Source of the DNA: Cryptomeria japonica
Taxonomy: Eukaryota > Streptophyta > Pinopsida > Cupressales > Cupressaceae
Length of the DNA stretch: 64,000 nt
Assembly: GCF_030272615.1 (NCBI RefSeq)
Contig: NC_081414.1
Coordinates: 528,035,137 to 528,099,136, forward strand
Reading direction: 5' to 3'
This document shows, in pieces, positions 1 to 12,089 of the stretch. The position numbers and the translations under genes were made by a program. The notes under the pieces were generated by a model, which saw only the letters and a program-made list of their open reading frames with translations, ran no database searches and was not told the origin of the DNA. How positions within the stretch are numbered: the first letter of the stretch is position 1; the number at the start of each line of letters is the position of its first letter.

Positions 1-1304
1 CTCAACACACAGGTCTTATCATGCATACACCCTTGAATTATTACACTCTGAGATTAATATCAACATTAGCCAAACACTCAGATGAAAAGACTTCACACTT
101 CATCTACAATCACCTTCTTGAACATTGTCCCTTGAGTGGCTCACTATATGCGAATAAATTTTATCCCTGCCTTGATTTCAACATTTTATCATGTGGACAC
201 TTATTTTATATATTTGAATGCATTTTACTTATAACATGAATATATATCATCCTTCTAAAAAGAAACTATATGGTGCACAATATCCCAACACTATAATTTG
301 GGATCAAAATCTATCCCACGAAATGGACACGCCTTTCACTGTCTATAATTTTTTTATGCTTACCTTTATCCGCTTTTCTCTCTATGCATACACATTATGT
401 TTTATTTGTAGTTACAAATCGATCTCATTTCTTCTCAATACATCACTGCCCAGAAATTTAACAACTCTTATTGAAAATTCTTATGGGAAAAATACTGTCC
501 CATTTGTTGATTTCATCTTCTCTCCAATTGTGATATCAAATCAACATCTTTGGAGTGAATAACTGCATATCATCCCTGCTTTTTTTTGCATGACATAAAT
601 CCCTCTTGGCAATGTTTTAATCTGAATACATTGCATTTTCTCCCAAAAACTAAACTCCCCTTTTACTTCTATACCCTACTTCGGTATCTTTCCCAAAAAC
701 ACATTGATCGCTCTTATAATTAGGCCTTCAATCATGAGCTTATTTATGCATTTGCATTTGACCCTGTAGCATTGGTATCGATTTGATTCACACCTCATCA
801 CCACCACTCTGCAGAACCCGCATTGCACAGGGATGTCATTAATGCGGTTAAAGCATTGTCCATTATCTGCCACGCATCATCAACATGTGCCATCAATAAC
901 CTGAGTGAAATTCAGGCACAAAACATCCCACAATCTTCGCTCAAATCACCCAACTACGTGGTTCACACGACCTCCATGTTTTTTCTTGAGAAATCCTTGT
1001 GATTGTACGTCCCTATTGATTGGCTCCAATGGATCCCCATAGATTGTTCAAAAACTCCCACATCTGTGCGCAGGTATGGGGTGAATGCTGGCTTAGGCTA
1101 TGGGACTTGGTCATAAACCAGTCATTGTCTATGATCTCACACCACATTCACACCTACAAAGAACAATTTCATTCAAAAATGTAGACCTCTCCATCCCTGA
1201 CTTTGCTTTGAGGGATGTCACATACCTTATTTCATAGCTCTCATTCTAGCATCGTTGTAAAGCTTGTTGGTGAGGGCTTTGGAGTTTGGTGGCGTACATA
1301 CCAA
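1..1304. other. Left flank, no gene recognised
   Basis: Two short overlapping open frames (21-239 and 218-562, plus strand) have no recognisable domain and read like chance frames in AT-rich DNA. Nothing else is supported here. The stretch just left of 1305 continues in the DNA right of 6707, because element C1 was inserted between them. Confidence 0.5.
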
Positions 1305-1309
1305 GAGCA

Positions 1310-1950
1310 TGTTAGTTTGTTAACTTGTTAGCTTGGACAGTTGTTTGTCCATTTGCTAAATAATTAGTAAATAATTGTTTGCTAACAAATGTAGTTAGAG
1401 TTCAAACAATTCTTATTAATTATTTGACTCTTTTTAGAAACTTCTAGCAACCATTTTGGTTAGGGTTGTTTAGTTGTTTTAATCTCAGCCATTGATTGAG
1501 AATTAATCTCGTTCGTTGGTTTTCCAATGAGAGTAGTATATAAGGGGGTTAGGGGGAATTTGGAAAACAATGAATGAATGAATTGTGTGAAGAACTTGCA
1601 GTGTTAGCAAGTAGTCTTGCAGTGTTAGCAAGGGCGCAGTGATAGTGTTGGATAGTAGCGGGGTGGAATCTCAGTAGGAGAAATTGGGAGGTCGTCGAAG
1701 CTCTGCCAGTAACAGGCAAGCAGTATTTGTATCTCTTGATTTGCTGTAGTTAATATATATTCCTCATTTGTAGTATTGGTTTTCCCTTCGGTTTTTCCAG
1801 GGACAATTATCCAGAAATATTGTCTTCATTGTGTTGAGCATTCATATGAGTTTGTGAAATTACAGTTGTGTTATTTTCCAGTATTTGTTGCTCAAATAAT
1901 CTATCAAAGATAGGAGGATAATAATCAGTAATTGTAATATATTTTTCACA
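1310..1950 (+). repeat. 5' LTR of Copia C1
   Basis: Begins TGTTAGTTTG and ends TTTTCACA directly before the primer-binding site. A TATA-like box (TATATAAG) lies at 1537-1544. It is 641 bases long and keeps two segments that the 3' LTR has lost. Confidence 0.93.
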
Positions 1951-1963
1951 TGGTATCAGAGCT
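1951..1963 (+). promoter_or_regulatory. Primer-binding site of Copia C1
   Basis: TGGTATCAGAGC follows the 5' LTR immediately. This is the usual plant Copia primer-binding site, complementary to the 3' end of initiator methionine tRNA. Confidence 0.9.
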
Positions 1964-2063
1964 TTGTTAAGGGTAGAAGAGATTTACCCTAGGTGAAGGA
2001 AACTAAGGGTTTATAAAACCTAGTTTAGCCTCTTTAGAATTTTTATTTTCTTTAACCTTTGAG

Positions 2064-3288
2064 ATGGCCTCAGTTGGTTTAAGAGATCAGGATAGATTGG
2101 ATGGAGCCTCTAATTTTGGTGTCTAGAAAGCCAGAATTTCTTTATTGCTAGAAGAGAATGGTATCAAGGAATATGTTACCATTGTTGTGACTGTACCTTC
2201 AGATGCAACACAGCTTGCAGCATACAAGAAGGAGGATTCCAAGGCGAGAAGGCTAATCCTTGATGGTGTCAAGGACCATATAGTTCCACATATTGTAGAG
2301 TTAGATACTACAAAGAAGATGTGGGATGCCATTCTGAATCTGTACCAGAATGCTAACACTAATCGGAAGCTGATTCTTAGAGAAAAGTTGAGGAATACCC
2401 AAATGAATAAGGGAGAAGACATGATGAGTTACCTCACCAGACTCAAACTTGTCAAGGATGAGTTAGCGACTGTTGGAGATAAACCAAGTGATGATGAGCT
2501 GGTACAGATAGCCCTAAATGGGTTTTCTAAGCAATGGGATGTCTTTGTTCAAGTTGTTAATGGATGAGACACCTTACCAAGTTGGGATCAACTTTGGAGT
2601 GATTTCACTCAGGAGGAGCTTAGACTAAGCCTTGTCAATGGAGCCAACAATAAGAGTCAGAAAAAGTGAGGCAGAATAGGAGAACGTTGCCCTAGCGGGT
2701 AAAGGAAAAGCAAAGAAGGGGTCTAGCAAAGGATCAAATCCACAAGGTGAGAAGAAGAAGAAAGACTTGTTGAAGATCAAGTGCTACGGCTATCACAAGT
2801 TTGGCCACTATGTCAACGATTGCCCAGAAAGGAAGAAGAATGAAAAGAAAGTCAAGAAGCAAGTTGCAGCTTCAGCAAGTGCAGATGAGCTCTCGAATAG
2901 AATGGAAGATGAGTTTGCACTCATAACGTGTATGGTTAGCTCAACCTCACAGAGTGTTTGGTACATAGATAGTGGGGAATCATTTCATATGACAGGAGTT
3001 AGAGAATACTTCTCCAGTTATAAGGAGGAGAGCACCAGAATCTAGATCTCTATGGGAAACATGTCCAAACTCAACTCAGTTGGGAAAGGGACTATTCAGT
3101 TTCAGAGGGAGAATGGTAAGATGATTCCTCTTCATGATGTGTTGCATGTTCCAGGCTTAGGGATGAATTTGATTTTTGTATCTGTCCTTCAGGACAAAGG
3201 GTACAATGTACTCTTTAGAGGGGCACATGTATTGATTAAGCATAAGGATTGGAAATCACCCATAGCTATTGGAGTTAGGAGTGGTTGA
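2064..3288 (+). pseudogene. C1 gag and protease, broken
   Basis: The gag start is the ATG at 2064; a TAG at about 2124 interrupts it and the frame resumes at 2145-2564 with a Copia-type gag (UBN2-like) region. A TGA at 2565-2567 and a frame change near 2700 follow. At 2767-3045 a zinc-knuckle remnant (CYGYHKFGHYVNDC) has Tyr in place of the second Cys. The protease motif WYIDSGESFHMTG carries the catalytic Asp-Ser-Gly. Stops at 3043-3045 and 3286-3288 break the protease. The products would have been the virus-like-particle coat and the processing enzyme. Most stops look like single transitions, as expected from decay of methylated DNA. Confidence 0.88.
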
Positions 3289-3297
3289 CTTTATAGG

Positions 3298-4306
3298 TTG
3301 CAGTTTGATACTCCTAAGGAACTCATGAGCAGCAGTAATCCTAGAGATCTTGGTGAGCTATGGCATAGGAGGATGGGCCATATACATCATGGAGCACTTG
3401 AATTGCTTCATGAGACTGTGACAGGTGTTCCAGAGGTGAGCACAGAGCATGATGATGTATGTAAGGGATATGTGTTGGGGAAGTTTGTGAAAGCAACTTT
3501 TCCAAGGAGTGACACTAGATCCAAGGGTGTTCTTGATCTATTACATTCAGATGTATGTGGACCAATGTCGACGAAATCTATCAGAGGGTATGCATACTTT
3601 AGTACTTTTATTGATGATTTCTCCAGGAAGACCTGGATATACTTCTCGAATACCAAGGATGAGGTTTTTCAGTCGCTTCCAAGAGTTCAAGGTTCTTGTG
3701 GAGAACTCGACAGGAAGGAAGATAAATGTTCTTCAGTCAGACAATGGAGGTGAGTACAAAGGGAATGAATTCCAAGAGTTTTGTACCAGGGAAGGAATCA
3801 AGAGAGAGTGAACTATTCCTTACAACCCGCAACAGAATGGGGTTGCTGAGAGGAAGAATTGGTCCATATAGGAGGAAGCAAGGGCTATGCTACATGATCA
3901 GGACTTGCCCCGTTACTTATGGACAGAAGCATGTAGTACAACAGTATACCTACAAAACAGGGTTCCACATAAGGTGCTAGGGAAGATGACACTAGAGGAA
4001 GAATTCACTAGGAAGAAGCCAGATGTTAGTCACTTCAGGATCTTTGGGAGTTTGGCATATTGTCACATTCCAAAGGATACACATACCAAGTTAGATCAGA
4101 CTGCAGAAAGAGGGTACTTTGTGGGGTACAGTGAAACCTCAAAGGCATATCAGATATTCATTCCAGGGACCAGGCGGATTATTGTTCGACGTGATGTCAA
4201 GTTCATGGAGGACAAGGCATTTAGAAGGTCCAGAGATTTACCAGCAGATGATCAGAGTGAGCAGCCAACACAAGCTCCAAGGATCACTCAACCGAATCAA
4301 GGTTAG
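3298..4306 (+). pseudogene. C1 integrase, broken
   Basis: The segment opens with the pre-integrase region (LWHRRMGHIHHGALELLH). The zinc motif then reads CKGYVLGK, where a second Cys would be expected. The core domain starts around LHSDVCGPM with the first catalytic Asp, and ASP-ASN-GLY-GLY (SDNGGEY) provides the second. A frame change occurs near 3665: the frame of 3298-3753 gives way to that of 3509-3811. A TGA at about 3809-3811 and a TAG near 3869 follow, then the C-terminal part runs openly to 4306. Integrase would insert the cDNA; this copy cannot make it. Confidence 0.88.
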
Positions 4307-4612
4307 CAAAGCTCTAGTACAGTTACTCGTACAAGCATAGGCTTAGGAGGTGAGAGTTCTCAAAGTATGGAGCAATAGGTGCAAGAAGAGATGCATCAAG
4401 AAGACATGGAGGTTGATATTTCATCTTCGACAGTTGGCAGCAACAACCGTAAGGTTTAGCAAACACAAAGAAATACTCAGGAGTTAGTGGGTACTCCTAG
4501 GAGGAGTAGTAGACAATGGAAACAACTAGCCAAGTTTGATGACTATGTTGCATTAGTTAGTCAGTTGGTAGATAGTGAACCTTCTAGCTATCAGGAGGCT
4601 GCACAACATTAG

Positions 4613-6094
4613 GTGTGGCAAGATGCAATGGTTGAGGAGTATACCTCAATTATGCAGAATGATGTTTGGGAGGTAGTGTCTAGACCAACAGATAGGGTTG
4701 TGGTTGAATCACGTTGGATCTATAAGATCAAGCACGGTGCAGATGGTTGCATCGAGAAATACAAGGCAAGGTTCGTGGCAAAGGGGTTCTCTCAGAAGGA
4801 GGAAATAGACTATGAAGAGACATTTGCTCCAGTGGCCAGGTATACTTCTATACGAGCTGTAATATCAGTTTCAGCACAGATGGGATGGCAGATCCATCAA
4901 ATGGATGTCAAGACAGCGTTCCTAAATGGTGAGTTGAAAGAGGAGGTATACATAGAACAACCAAAGGGCTTTGTAGCACACAGTAAAGAGACCCATGTGT
5001 GTAGATTAAAGAAAGTTTTGTACGGACTCAAGCAGGCTCCCAGAGTGTGGTATGAATGCATTGATAGTTACTTGCAGGAAATGGGCTTTGTGAAGAGTGA
5101 GGCGAATTCTAACCTCTACTACTTGGTGGTTGGGGGTGAGATTCTCATTCTTGTTCTATATGTGGATGACTTTTTTCTAACAGGTTCACTAGGGCTCATA
5201 GAAGAGTGCAAGAGGGACCTTGCAGCAGAGTTTGAGATGAAGGATTTGGGACTTATGCACTACTTTCTAGGCATGGAGGTATGGCAGACAGATGGAGAGA
5301 TTTTCCTTGGACAAGGGAAATATTGCATTGAAATCTTGAAAAGTTTTAGGATGGAAGATTGCAAAGCCATGTCTACACCTATGATCATGAATTGGACGAA
5401 GGTAGACACATCCAAGGAGAAGGATGTAGATCCCACCTTATTCAGACAGTTGATTGGTTCTCTCATGTATTTGGTCAACACCAGGCCAGATATAGCATTT
5501 GTAGTAAACTCTCTTAGTTAGTTCATGGTTGAGCCAAAGGGAGTGCATTGGACAATGGCAAAGCATGTGTTGCATTATTTGCGAAGTACAATCGAGTATG
5601 GAATTAGATATGCTCGAGGTGAAGGAATCAGATTGATGGGCTATACTGACGCACATTGGGCAGACAGTACAACAGACAAGAGGAGTACTTCAAGGTGTTG
5701 TTTCAGTCTAGGATCAGGAGTTGTCTCTTGGTTCAATAGGAAGCAGAAGTCTATGGCTCTGAGTTCTGCAGAGTCAAAATACATAGCAGCTAGCATGGCG
5801 ACATGTGAAGCTATCTGGCTTCGGAAGTTGCTAGTAGCCTTGTTTGGTCAGAAGGTGGAGACTACAATGATACACCGTGACAATCAGAGTTGCATTAAGT
5901 TGACTGAGAATCCAATGTTTCATGATAGGTCAAAACATATAGACATCAGGTAACATTTCATCAGAGATTGTGTACAACATGGAGTTGTTCAGATACAGTT
6001 TATACCCACAGATCAGCAAGTAGCAGACATTCTGACAAAGGCATTGGGGAAGGCGAAATTCATCTTCCTTAGAGAGAAGTTGGGTGTCATGTAG
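4613..6094 (+). pseudogene. C1 reverse transcriptase and RNase H, two stops
   Basis: Same frame as the integrase C-terminus. The reverse transcriptase is long and readable (4613-5518): [20 protein letters not shown], then [12 protein letters not shown], then the catalytic YVDD around 5159. A TAG at 5519-5521 interrupts, and the RNase H follows at 5525-5950 with SSAESKYIAA and the HRDNQSCIKL block. A TAA at 5951-5953 interrupts again; the natural end is a TAG at 6092-6094 after the conserved ADILTKAL and REKLGV blocks. This is the best-preserved part of C1. Confidence 0.92.
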
Positions 6095-6106
6095 AATACC
6101 TTCCTC

Positions 6107-6118
6107 GCTAAGAGGGAG
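6107..6118 (+). promoter_or_regulatory. Polypurine tract of Copia C1
   Basis: A purine-rich run (AAGAGGGAG) lies directly before the TG of the 3' LTR and would prime plus-strand DNA synthesis. Confidence 0.8.
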
Positions 6119-6702
6119 TGTTAGTTTGTTAGCTTGTTAGCTTGGACAGTTGTTTGTCCATTTGCTAAATAATTAGTAAATAATTGTTTGCTAACAAATG
6201 TGGTTAGAGTTCAAACAATTCTTATTAATTATTTGACTCTTTTTAGAAACTTCTAGCAACCAATTTGGTTAGGGTTGTTTAGTTGTTTTAATCTCAGCCG
6301 TTGATTGAGAATTAATCTTGATTGTTGGTTTTCCAATGAGAGTAGTATATAAGGGGGTCAGGGGGCATTTGGAAAACAATGAATGAATGAATTGTGTGAA
6401 GAACTTGCAGTGTTAGCAAGTAGTCTTGCAGTCTCAGCAGGAGAAATTGGGAGGTCGTTGAAGCTCTGCCAGTAACAGGCAAGCAGTATTTGTATCTCTT
6501 GAATATATATTCCTCATCTGCAGTACTGGTTTTCCCTTCGGGGTTTTTCCAGGGACAATTGTCTAGAAATATTGTGTTCATTGTGTTGTGCATTCATATG
6601 AGTTTGTGAAATTACAGTTGTGTTATTTTCTAGTATTTGTTGCTCAAATAATCTATCAAAGATAGGAGGATAATAATCAGTAATTGTAATAGATTTTTCA
6701 TA
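6119..6702 (+). repeat. 3' LTR of Copia C1
   Basis: Matches the 5' LTR from TGTTAGTTTG onward, including the TATA-like box at 6346-6353. It ends TTTTCATA, so the terminal CA has mutated to TA. It is 57 bases shorter than the 5' LTR because of two internal deletions. Confidence 0.92.
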
Positions 6703-6707
6703 GAGCA

Positions 6708-9090
6708 TTTACTTGAATTTTCTGGTGCCTTCACGATAGACATGTATTTCTTAAGATTTGCAAGCATTTCATTCCAAAAGATGCATCACCCTAAGGCATT
6801 AAAAAATAGTTTGAATGCCATGCCTCTCACTATGATGCACCACCGCAATTATTCCTCTGAGAAGCCTCTCTGATGCCTTGAATAACTTCAACATCCTAAT
6901 CGCCCTTGCTCATGCATTTGTAGGTTGAGCTGTAGGCAAGAAGATTAATTGGAATTGAGTTCACATTTACAGTATAAACCCTCTTTACCATGTTCGTGCA
7001 TTTGATGGAGAATAGCGGCCCTCCTCAGTCAACTCTCCAAACTGAGGCGATCTCAACATATATTTCCATGGCTGGATCTGTGCAATATCTCCTACAAAAA
7101 CCATCAGCTTTCATTTACGTATTCCTCTTTTGCCCTAAATTTTCTTTTTTATTTACGTGGGTTTGCTCTTTACTTTATTGCCTTGGCTTGCCCTAATATT
7201 CCACTTATCCCGTGTGATTTTTCTATGGGCTCTTATCCATCGTGGGTAAGAAAATACTCCTTCTATCGAGCATGACATCTATCCTACTCTGAGACTTTCC
7301 ATGACCCTGACTTGCACGAGATAAAACACTGCTCATTTTCCTAACTTCGTTAGCCCGCGATGTTCCTAGTTGCACTATTTGCACACGCAGGATAAGGGTG
7401 TTGCCTCTCTTTGCATGTTTAACGCTTATCCCGCGGTATATTGCATGCTCCACAAAATGCTTGCGGGATAAAGTTTATTATAAATAAAAATTTAAACAAC
7501 ACATGAGAATTTCCCTCCCCCGTGCAACATTAGTTCCCGTCTGTGGGCCCGACAAACCTCTTAAAAGGCAAGAAGCATATTACATAGAATCTGAATTTTA
7601 CTAGTGAATTTTTTTACTCTGCCCCTGTTAAACCATTGAAATGATTTAATCACCTTTAGAAAAACCATGCACTTGATCGATAACCATTCATTTCTTCATT
7701 TGCCCCCTTTCTTTAAATCATAAAGATGATTTAACAAATCTTGATTTTTCTTGGCTCTCTTAGTCTAAATAATTTCATATGGCCCCTCCTTTGAATTTAA
7801 ATACAAAATTATTTTAATCAACATGATTAAAAAAAAATTATTTATATTTAACCTCTTATACCTTAACAGGTCACCCTATGCATCAGTCGTAGTCGGGCCC
7901 CAAAGCAGATCTGACCAAAAAAAAAATTGTTTCTCGGCAACTGAAATGGCGGAAATGATCTGATATGTTGACTATAGATGACCATGATCAGAGAAACTAA
8001 TGGTGCAATCATTAAATTTTATATTTTTGCAACCCTGATTTTAGGCTCAAAACACCTGAGGAGCCTCCGGAACAAGCTTTAAAAACTAATCGAAACACCC
8101 GATTAGGGCTTGAAACCTGGCATATTGATAGATTGAAATACCGAGAATATGGGGCATCTGATGGGTCATCAATAAGACATCCGAGTCAAAAGTTATTCAC
8201 TGTGAAATTTGCCTACTCAGGCTTGTCTGAAATTGAAACTGTTAAATCAACTTGAGTAGCCTTCTAAACTTGATTTGAAAAAATATCAAATCATCACTTC
8301 AAGAGCCGCCACTTGGAACACTAGTACATCAATATATCTTGAACACATGTGCAAGAGGGTTTGACCAAATTAGGTCACATTTACAAATTATAAACCCTCA
8401 AAGTTGACTTCTCTGAAACTTTTGAACATGCAGATGCTTAAACCCGAAAAAGTACATTTGCAATGGGCTTTGAAAACTGATCATATGACGAGTTGGGGGG
8501 CTACAAACCTAGGATATGGTAGATAATTTTAAAGAGAATAATAGGGTACAATTGATTTAAATTTCAGGTCAACTGGGCATGAAATATCAATTTTTAAAGT
8601 AGCCTCCTGACTGCTCCTTGACAACGTTCAGTTGTAGAACTGAACTTTTTGCAAATGGAATCAACTTTGAAAATTGAGCAAACAGATTCGTGAGGCTAAG
8701 CCACTTGGCATAGGGCTTCAAAAAATTGTAGATAATCACGGAAAACTCTCTATTTTGCTTGATGATCAATAGGTACAAATATATGATGCCTCAAACAGGG
8801 CTACTCAGAAAAAGTTCAAAACTGGAAATCAGCAACCGAACATTTGGACCTCCAAAGGAGACTTCACAAAAGTATCAAATATGATCATAGGAGGATAGAA
8901 ATAGAATCATGGCATATTCATAAGGTTTACAACAAGCCCCTAAGAGGATTTTTCATGACAATCAGCTAGTTCAAAATTACAAGCTCTCAAACATGGCAAC
9001 TTAGGATTATTCTACAAGGCAAAACAAAGTGCAAATGGACAAAATTTTACATGGGACCTCAAAAATCAGGCATGATTTTTTTATTCCCAA
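6708..9090. other. Intergenic, no gene recognised
   Basis: Only short frames without domain signal are present (for example 7223-7453 and 8587-8778, minus strand). No LTR ends, tandem arrays or RNA genes could be identified. It may contain very old transposon debris that cannot be recognised by eye. Confidence 0.4.
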
Positions 9091-9094
9091 CACA

Positions 9095-9760
9095 AGGGAT
9101 GGGTGGGCATCACACCCTCCCCCGTAGGGATGAACATTCGTTTGGAATTCACCAAGGATAGGAAAAAAAAAATATAGGGAACCCACTTCACATCATACGA
9201 GGGAATCATCATAATAGCAACCATAATCACAAGAAAACACATGTATAATATAGCTACTTAGTAGAATAATATGCATGGTAAGATGGTTGCAACAAAAGCA
9301 TTATCACTTTTCCAATAATATTCCAATGATTAAAAGTAGAAACATAGTAGAATTACAATACCATTTTTTTATTACCACATGAAAACAAGAACTCACACAT
9401 TCTAATGCATGTCTAAACAAAGTTCACAACTCATGTAAAAATGTATTCAATGTAGAGTTCTCACCATAGCACATACTTTCAATCATCCACGTCATTAGGA
9501 TAACAATAGATTATTCACGTTAAGGTCCGTGAGGACTCCGTAGTCACATTAGAGCACCAAGTAGCCAATGATCCATGACCCAACTAGAATTTTCATCTTA
9601 TAACCACATACATGAGAACCCCCTTCATGCATTTCCCTCTTGTTTACATAAAGAAATAATCAGTCAAGATATATAAATCACTAGAAAGGTAAATGGATGA
9701 TGACTACCCCATAACAATTTACATTTCTTTTTGTAGACACTAAAATAATAATTTATTTTT
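9095..9760. repeat. Dispersed repeat R1, copy 1
   Basis: This stretch is collinear, in the same orientation, with 43010-43680. Shared landmarks are ACCCTCCCCC near the left end, ACACATGTATAATATAGCTA near 9240, GGTAAGATGGTTGC near 9280 and TTTCTTTTTGTAGACACTA at the right end. No coding frame is present. It is probably an old LTR or non-coding retroelement segment; the family is not identified. Confidence 0.75.
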
Positions 9761-9919
9761 GTATAAATTTTGAAGTATATGTACCTTTGACTTCACCTAT
9801 GAGCAAATAGAATAAAATGTAGACGTATGTGTTTCTTCAAAAAAAATTTGAAAATCCTTGTTATTTCATTAGTCATATGGATATCATATATCTATATTAA
9901 AAAAATATTAAATTAGAAA

Positions 9920-10350
9920 ACAACTATTAGTAATATATGTAAAAATATTAAATTTACTTTACAATTCAAGTAAGTTTCTAAATTCATGTTAAAGATATTT
10001 AAGATAATCTTTATAAATTATTCTTAAAATTAAAAATAATTATATTCTAGTTTGAAAAGATTCTAAATTAATATATATTTTATAATAAGCATTATAAAAT
10101 CATATACAATAATATTAAATTATGATAACTATTAGTAAATAATGTTAAAATCTTAAATTTGAGCTATTAAAGCTTAAGTAATTAAATTTATATTAAAAAA
10201 TATATTTAATAATCTTGTTAAAATATTCTAAAAATTAAATTAAGTTCCTAAATTCATACAAAAAATATTTTTTTACATTCTATCTTTGAAAATGTTACAA
10301 GTCGATATGTATTTTATAATAAATATTATAAAATGATATATATTAATAAA
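9920..10350. repeat. AT-rich degenerate tandem duplication
   Basis: Two diverged copies of a unit of about 215-230 bases, roughly 9920-10125 and 10128-10350. Each starts with AACTATTAGTAA and ends near a block reading TATTTTATAATAA followed by ATTATAAAAT. No coding content. Confidence 0.55.
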
Positions 10351-10454
10351 ATAAATTAGAATACTGCAATATATTTACCTATAATAAAGTTTTATATGAA
10401 TTATATAGCATGTCAATCTATATAGTTTAACAAATTTTAATAGTGTAATATAAG

Positions 10455-11632
10455 TGTAGCATCCTAAATTGTACTCACCTAGGCCTCATTTTGGTGTTTC
10501 AATTTCCAAGGCCTTATTGCAATGTTGATTCTTCTCACACCACTTACCTTTTCCACATTCTCATCAATATCCCAGCTTCACCCTATTTTTGGAGTTCTGA
10601 TTTTTTAGGAACATGATGTACCACACCCTAGTCCCAAATCAGGACTAGGGTAAACCATGCCTTAGGCCTCTTAATTGGGCCCCAAATTGTACCCTCCTAA
10701 TGTTCATTATGAATGAGTGGGAATTTGGATCTCATGTTGGCCTATTGTAGAATTCAATTTGATTTTTGAGGGTCAAGTATAAAAGGAGGTCTACCTCTCT
10801 CATTTCTAACCTAAGGAATTGAAATCAAGATCTACACTAGAAAATTAATGTGAGAAAGTTATCAACCATTCATCAAGCATTGGAGAAAAAGTGAAGTCAA
10901 GTTCAAGCATTGAATATTGCATTCATTTTCAATGTTTTATGAAGACATCTTACATGAAACCCTAATTTATTTGTGTGAAGACAAACGAAACTACATCAAC
11001 GTGAACATTGTGGTTTCAAGCATTAAATTTCAGATTTAGTCTTTCCCTCAAAAGGAAAGTACTTTATTTCAGGCTTTCATTACGATTCTAAGTTCAATTT
11101 CATGGTTAATTCCAAAACTATGGTTTGACCTAAGGGAAACCCCTATTCCCAATATATTTCCCTTTCTTTTTGTGTGCAAGAAACAGGTGCAAATCTATAC
11201 CGAGGAAATCCGACAAAGTTGATAGTGATGAACATGTTCATCTTTTTACGACAACAAAATTAAAAGACCAAGGCAGATCTATGTTGCCTTGTCTCAAATA
11301 ATTAGGCTAAACTTCTGGGAATTTGTCCAACACATCTTCTTTATCCCTAATCCAAGTTTGTGGCTCAGTGGGATATATGTAGCTTATTGTTTATGTCAAA
11401 TTGCTTCAATAATTTGCCATTTTCCCCTAATTTCACAATCAATCAAATTCAACTTAATAAAGAGGATTAATCAACCCTAACTAGTTGAATCCAATTAGAA
11501 TCTCAATCTCTTTCCCACAAGGATTGAGCCTAGATCTATTTGGTCCAACCCTCTTTCAATGGTGCGTTGTTAATTGGGCTAGTTACTTCATTTTATTATC
11601 TTAAATCGTAATTCTCAATTTTCACCATTACA
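10455..11632 (+). repeat. 5' LTR of Gypsy element A
   Basis: Begins TGTAGCATCCTAAATTGTAC and ends TTCACCATTACA. A TATA box (TATAAAAG) lies at 10778-10785. Its first part aligns with 16162-16721 and its second part with 28498-29173. A third LTR of the family lies in opposite orientation at 45491-46695. Confidence 0.92.
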
Positions 11633-11652
11633 TTTCGGTGAACCCGACATCT
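11633..11652 (+). promoter_or_regulatory. Candidate primer-binding site of element A
   Basis: TTTCGGTGAACCCGACATC follows the 5' LTR. The core GGTGAACCCGAC recurs right after the 5' LTR of element B (48742). I could not assign the matching tRNA. Confidence 0.65.
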
Positions 11653-12089
11653 TGCATGCCTAATTATGATTTATTGTCTCAGATTTGATTTTGTATGCAT
11701 TTTAAAATTGAAATTTACACTCATAATTGTTACTTTCAAGTGAATTCCATAAATTTAGAGGTTCAATTCATAAAAACCCAATTTTAATATTCTAAAATTA
11801 AGTTGTGGGTTACATAATTTTTCAAGTGTATTTTTAGATCTGATTATTATGACATGTTATGTTCTGATTTAAAGGCATTTATTGTTCAAAATCACAATTC
11901 AAAATTCTCAATTAATTGGTTAGTCAATCATTGTTACAACTAATTTCATTTCTTAATCATAATTTTTAATTTTTACATTCAAATTTCTCTCCTTTGTGCA
12001 TGAGTTTTGTTACCATAATTCCTACATACAATATTCCAATGAGAAGAAGTTGTAGAAGTAAGGCTTATCTAGGTTTAAACACTTAGGGT

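Larger units (their letters stand above)
1305..6707 (+). mobile_element. Ty1/Copia retrotransposon C1, full-length but decayed
   Basis: Two LTRs (1310-1950 and 6119-6702) bracket an internal region whose domain order is gag, protease, integrase, reverse transcriptase, RNase H, which is the Copia order. The element is flanked by the direct repeat GAGCA at 1305-1309 and 6703-6707, a 5-bp target-site duplication. The LTRs differ by about six substitutions in their first 210 bases, plus deletions of about 43 and 13 bases in the 3' LTR. Many in-frame stops and at least two frame changes make this copy non-autonomous. Confidence 0.95.
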
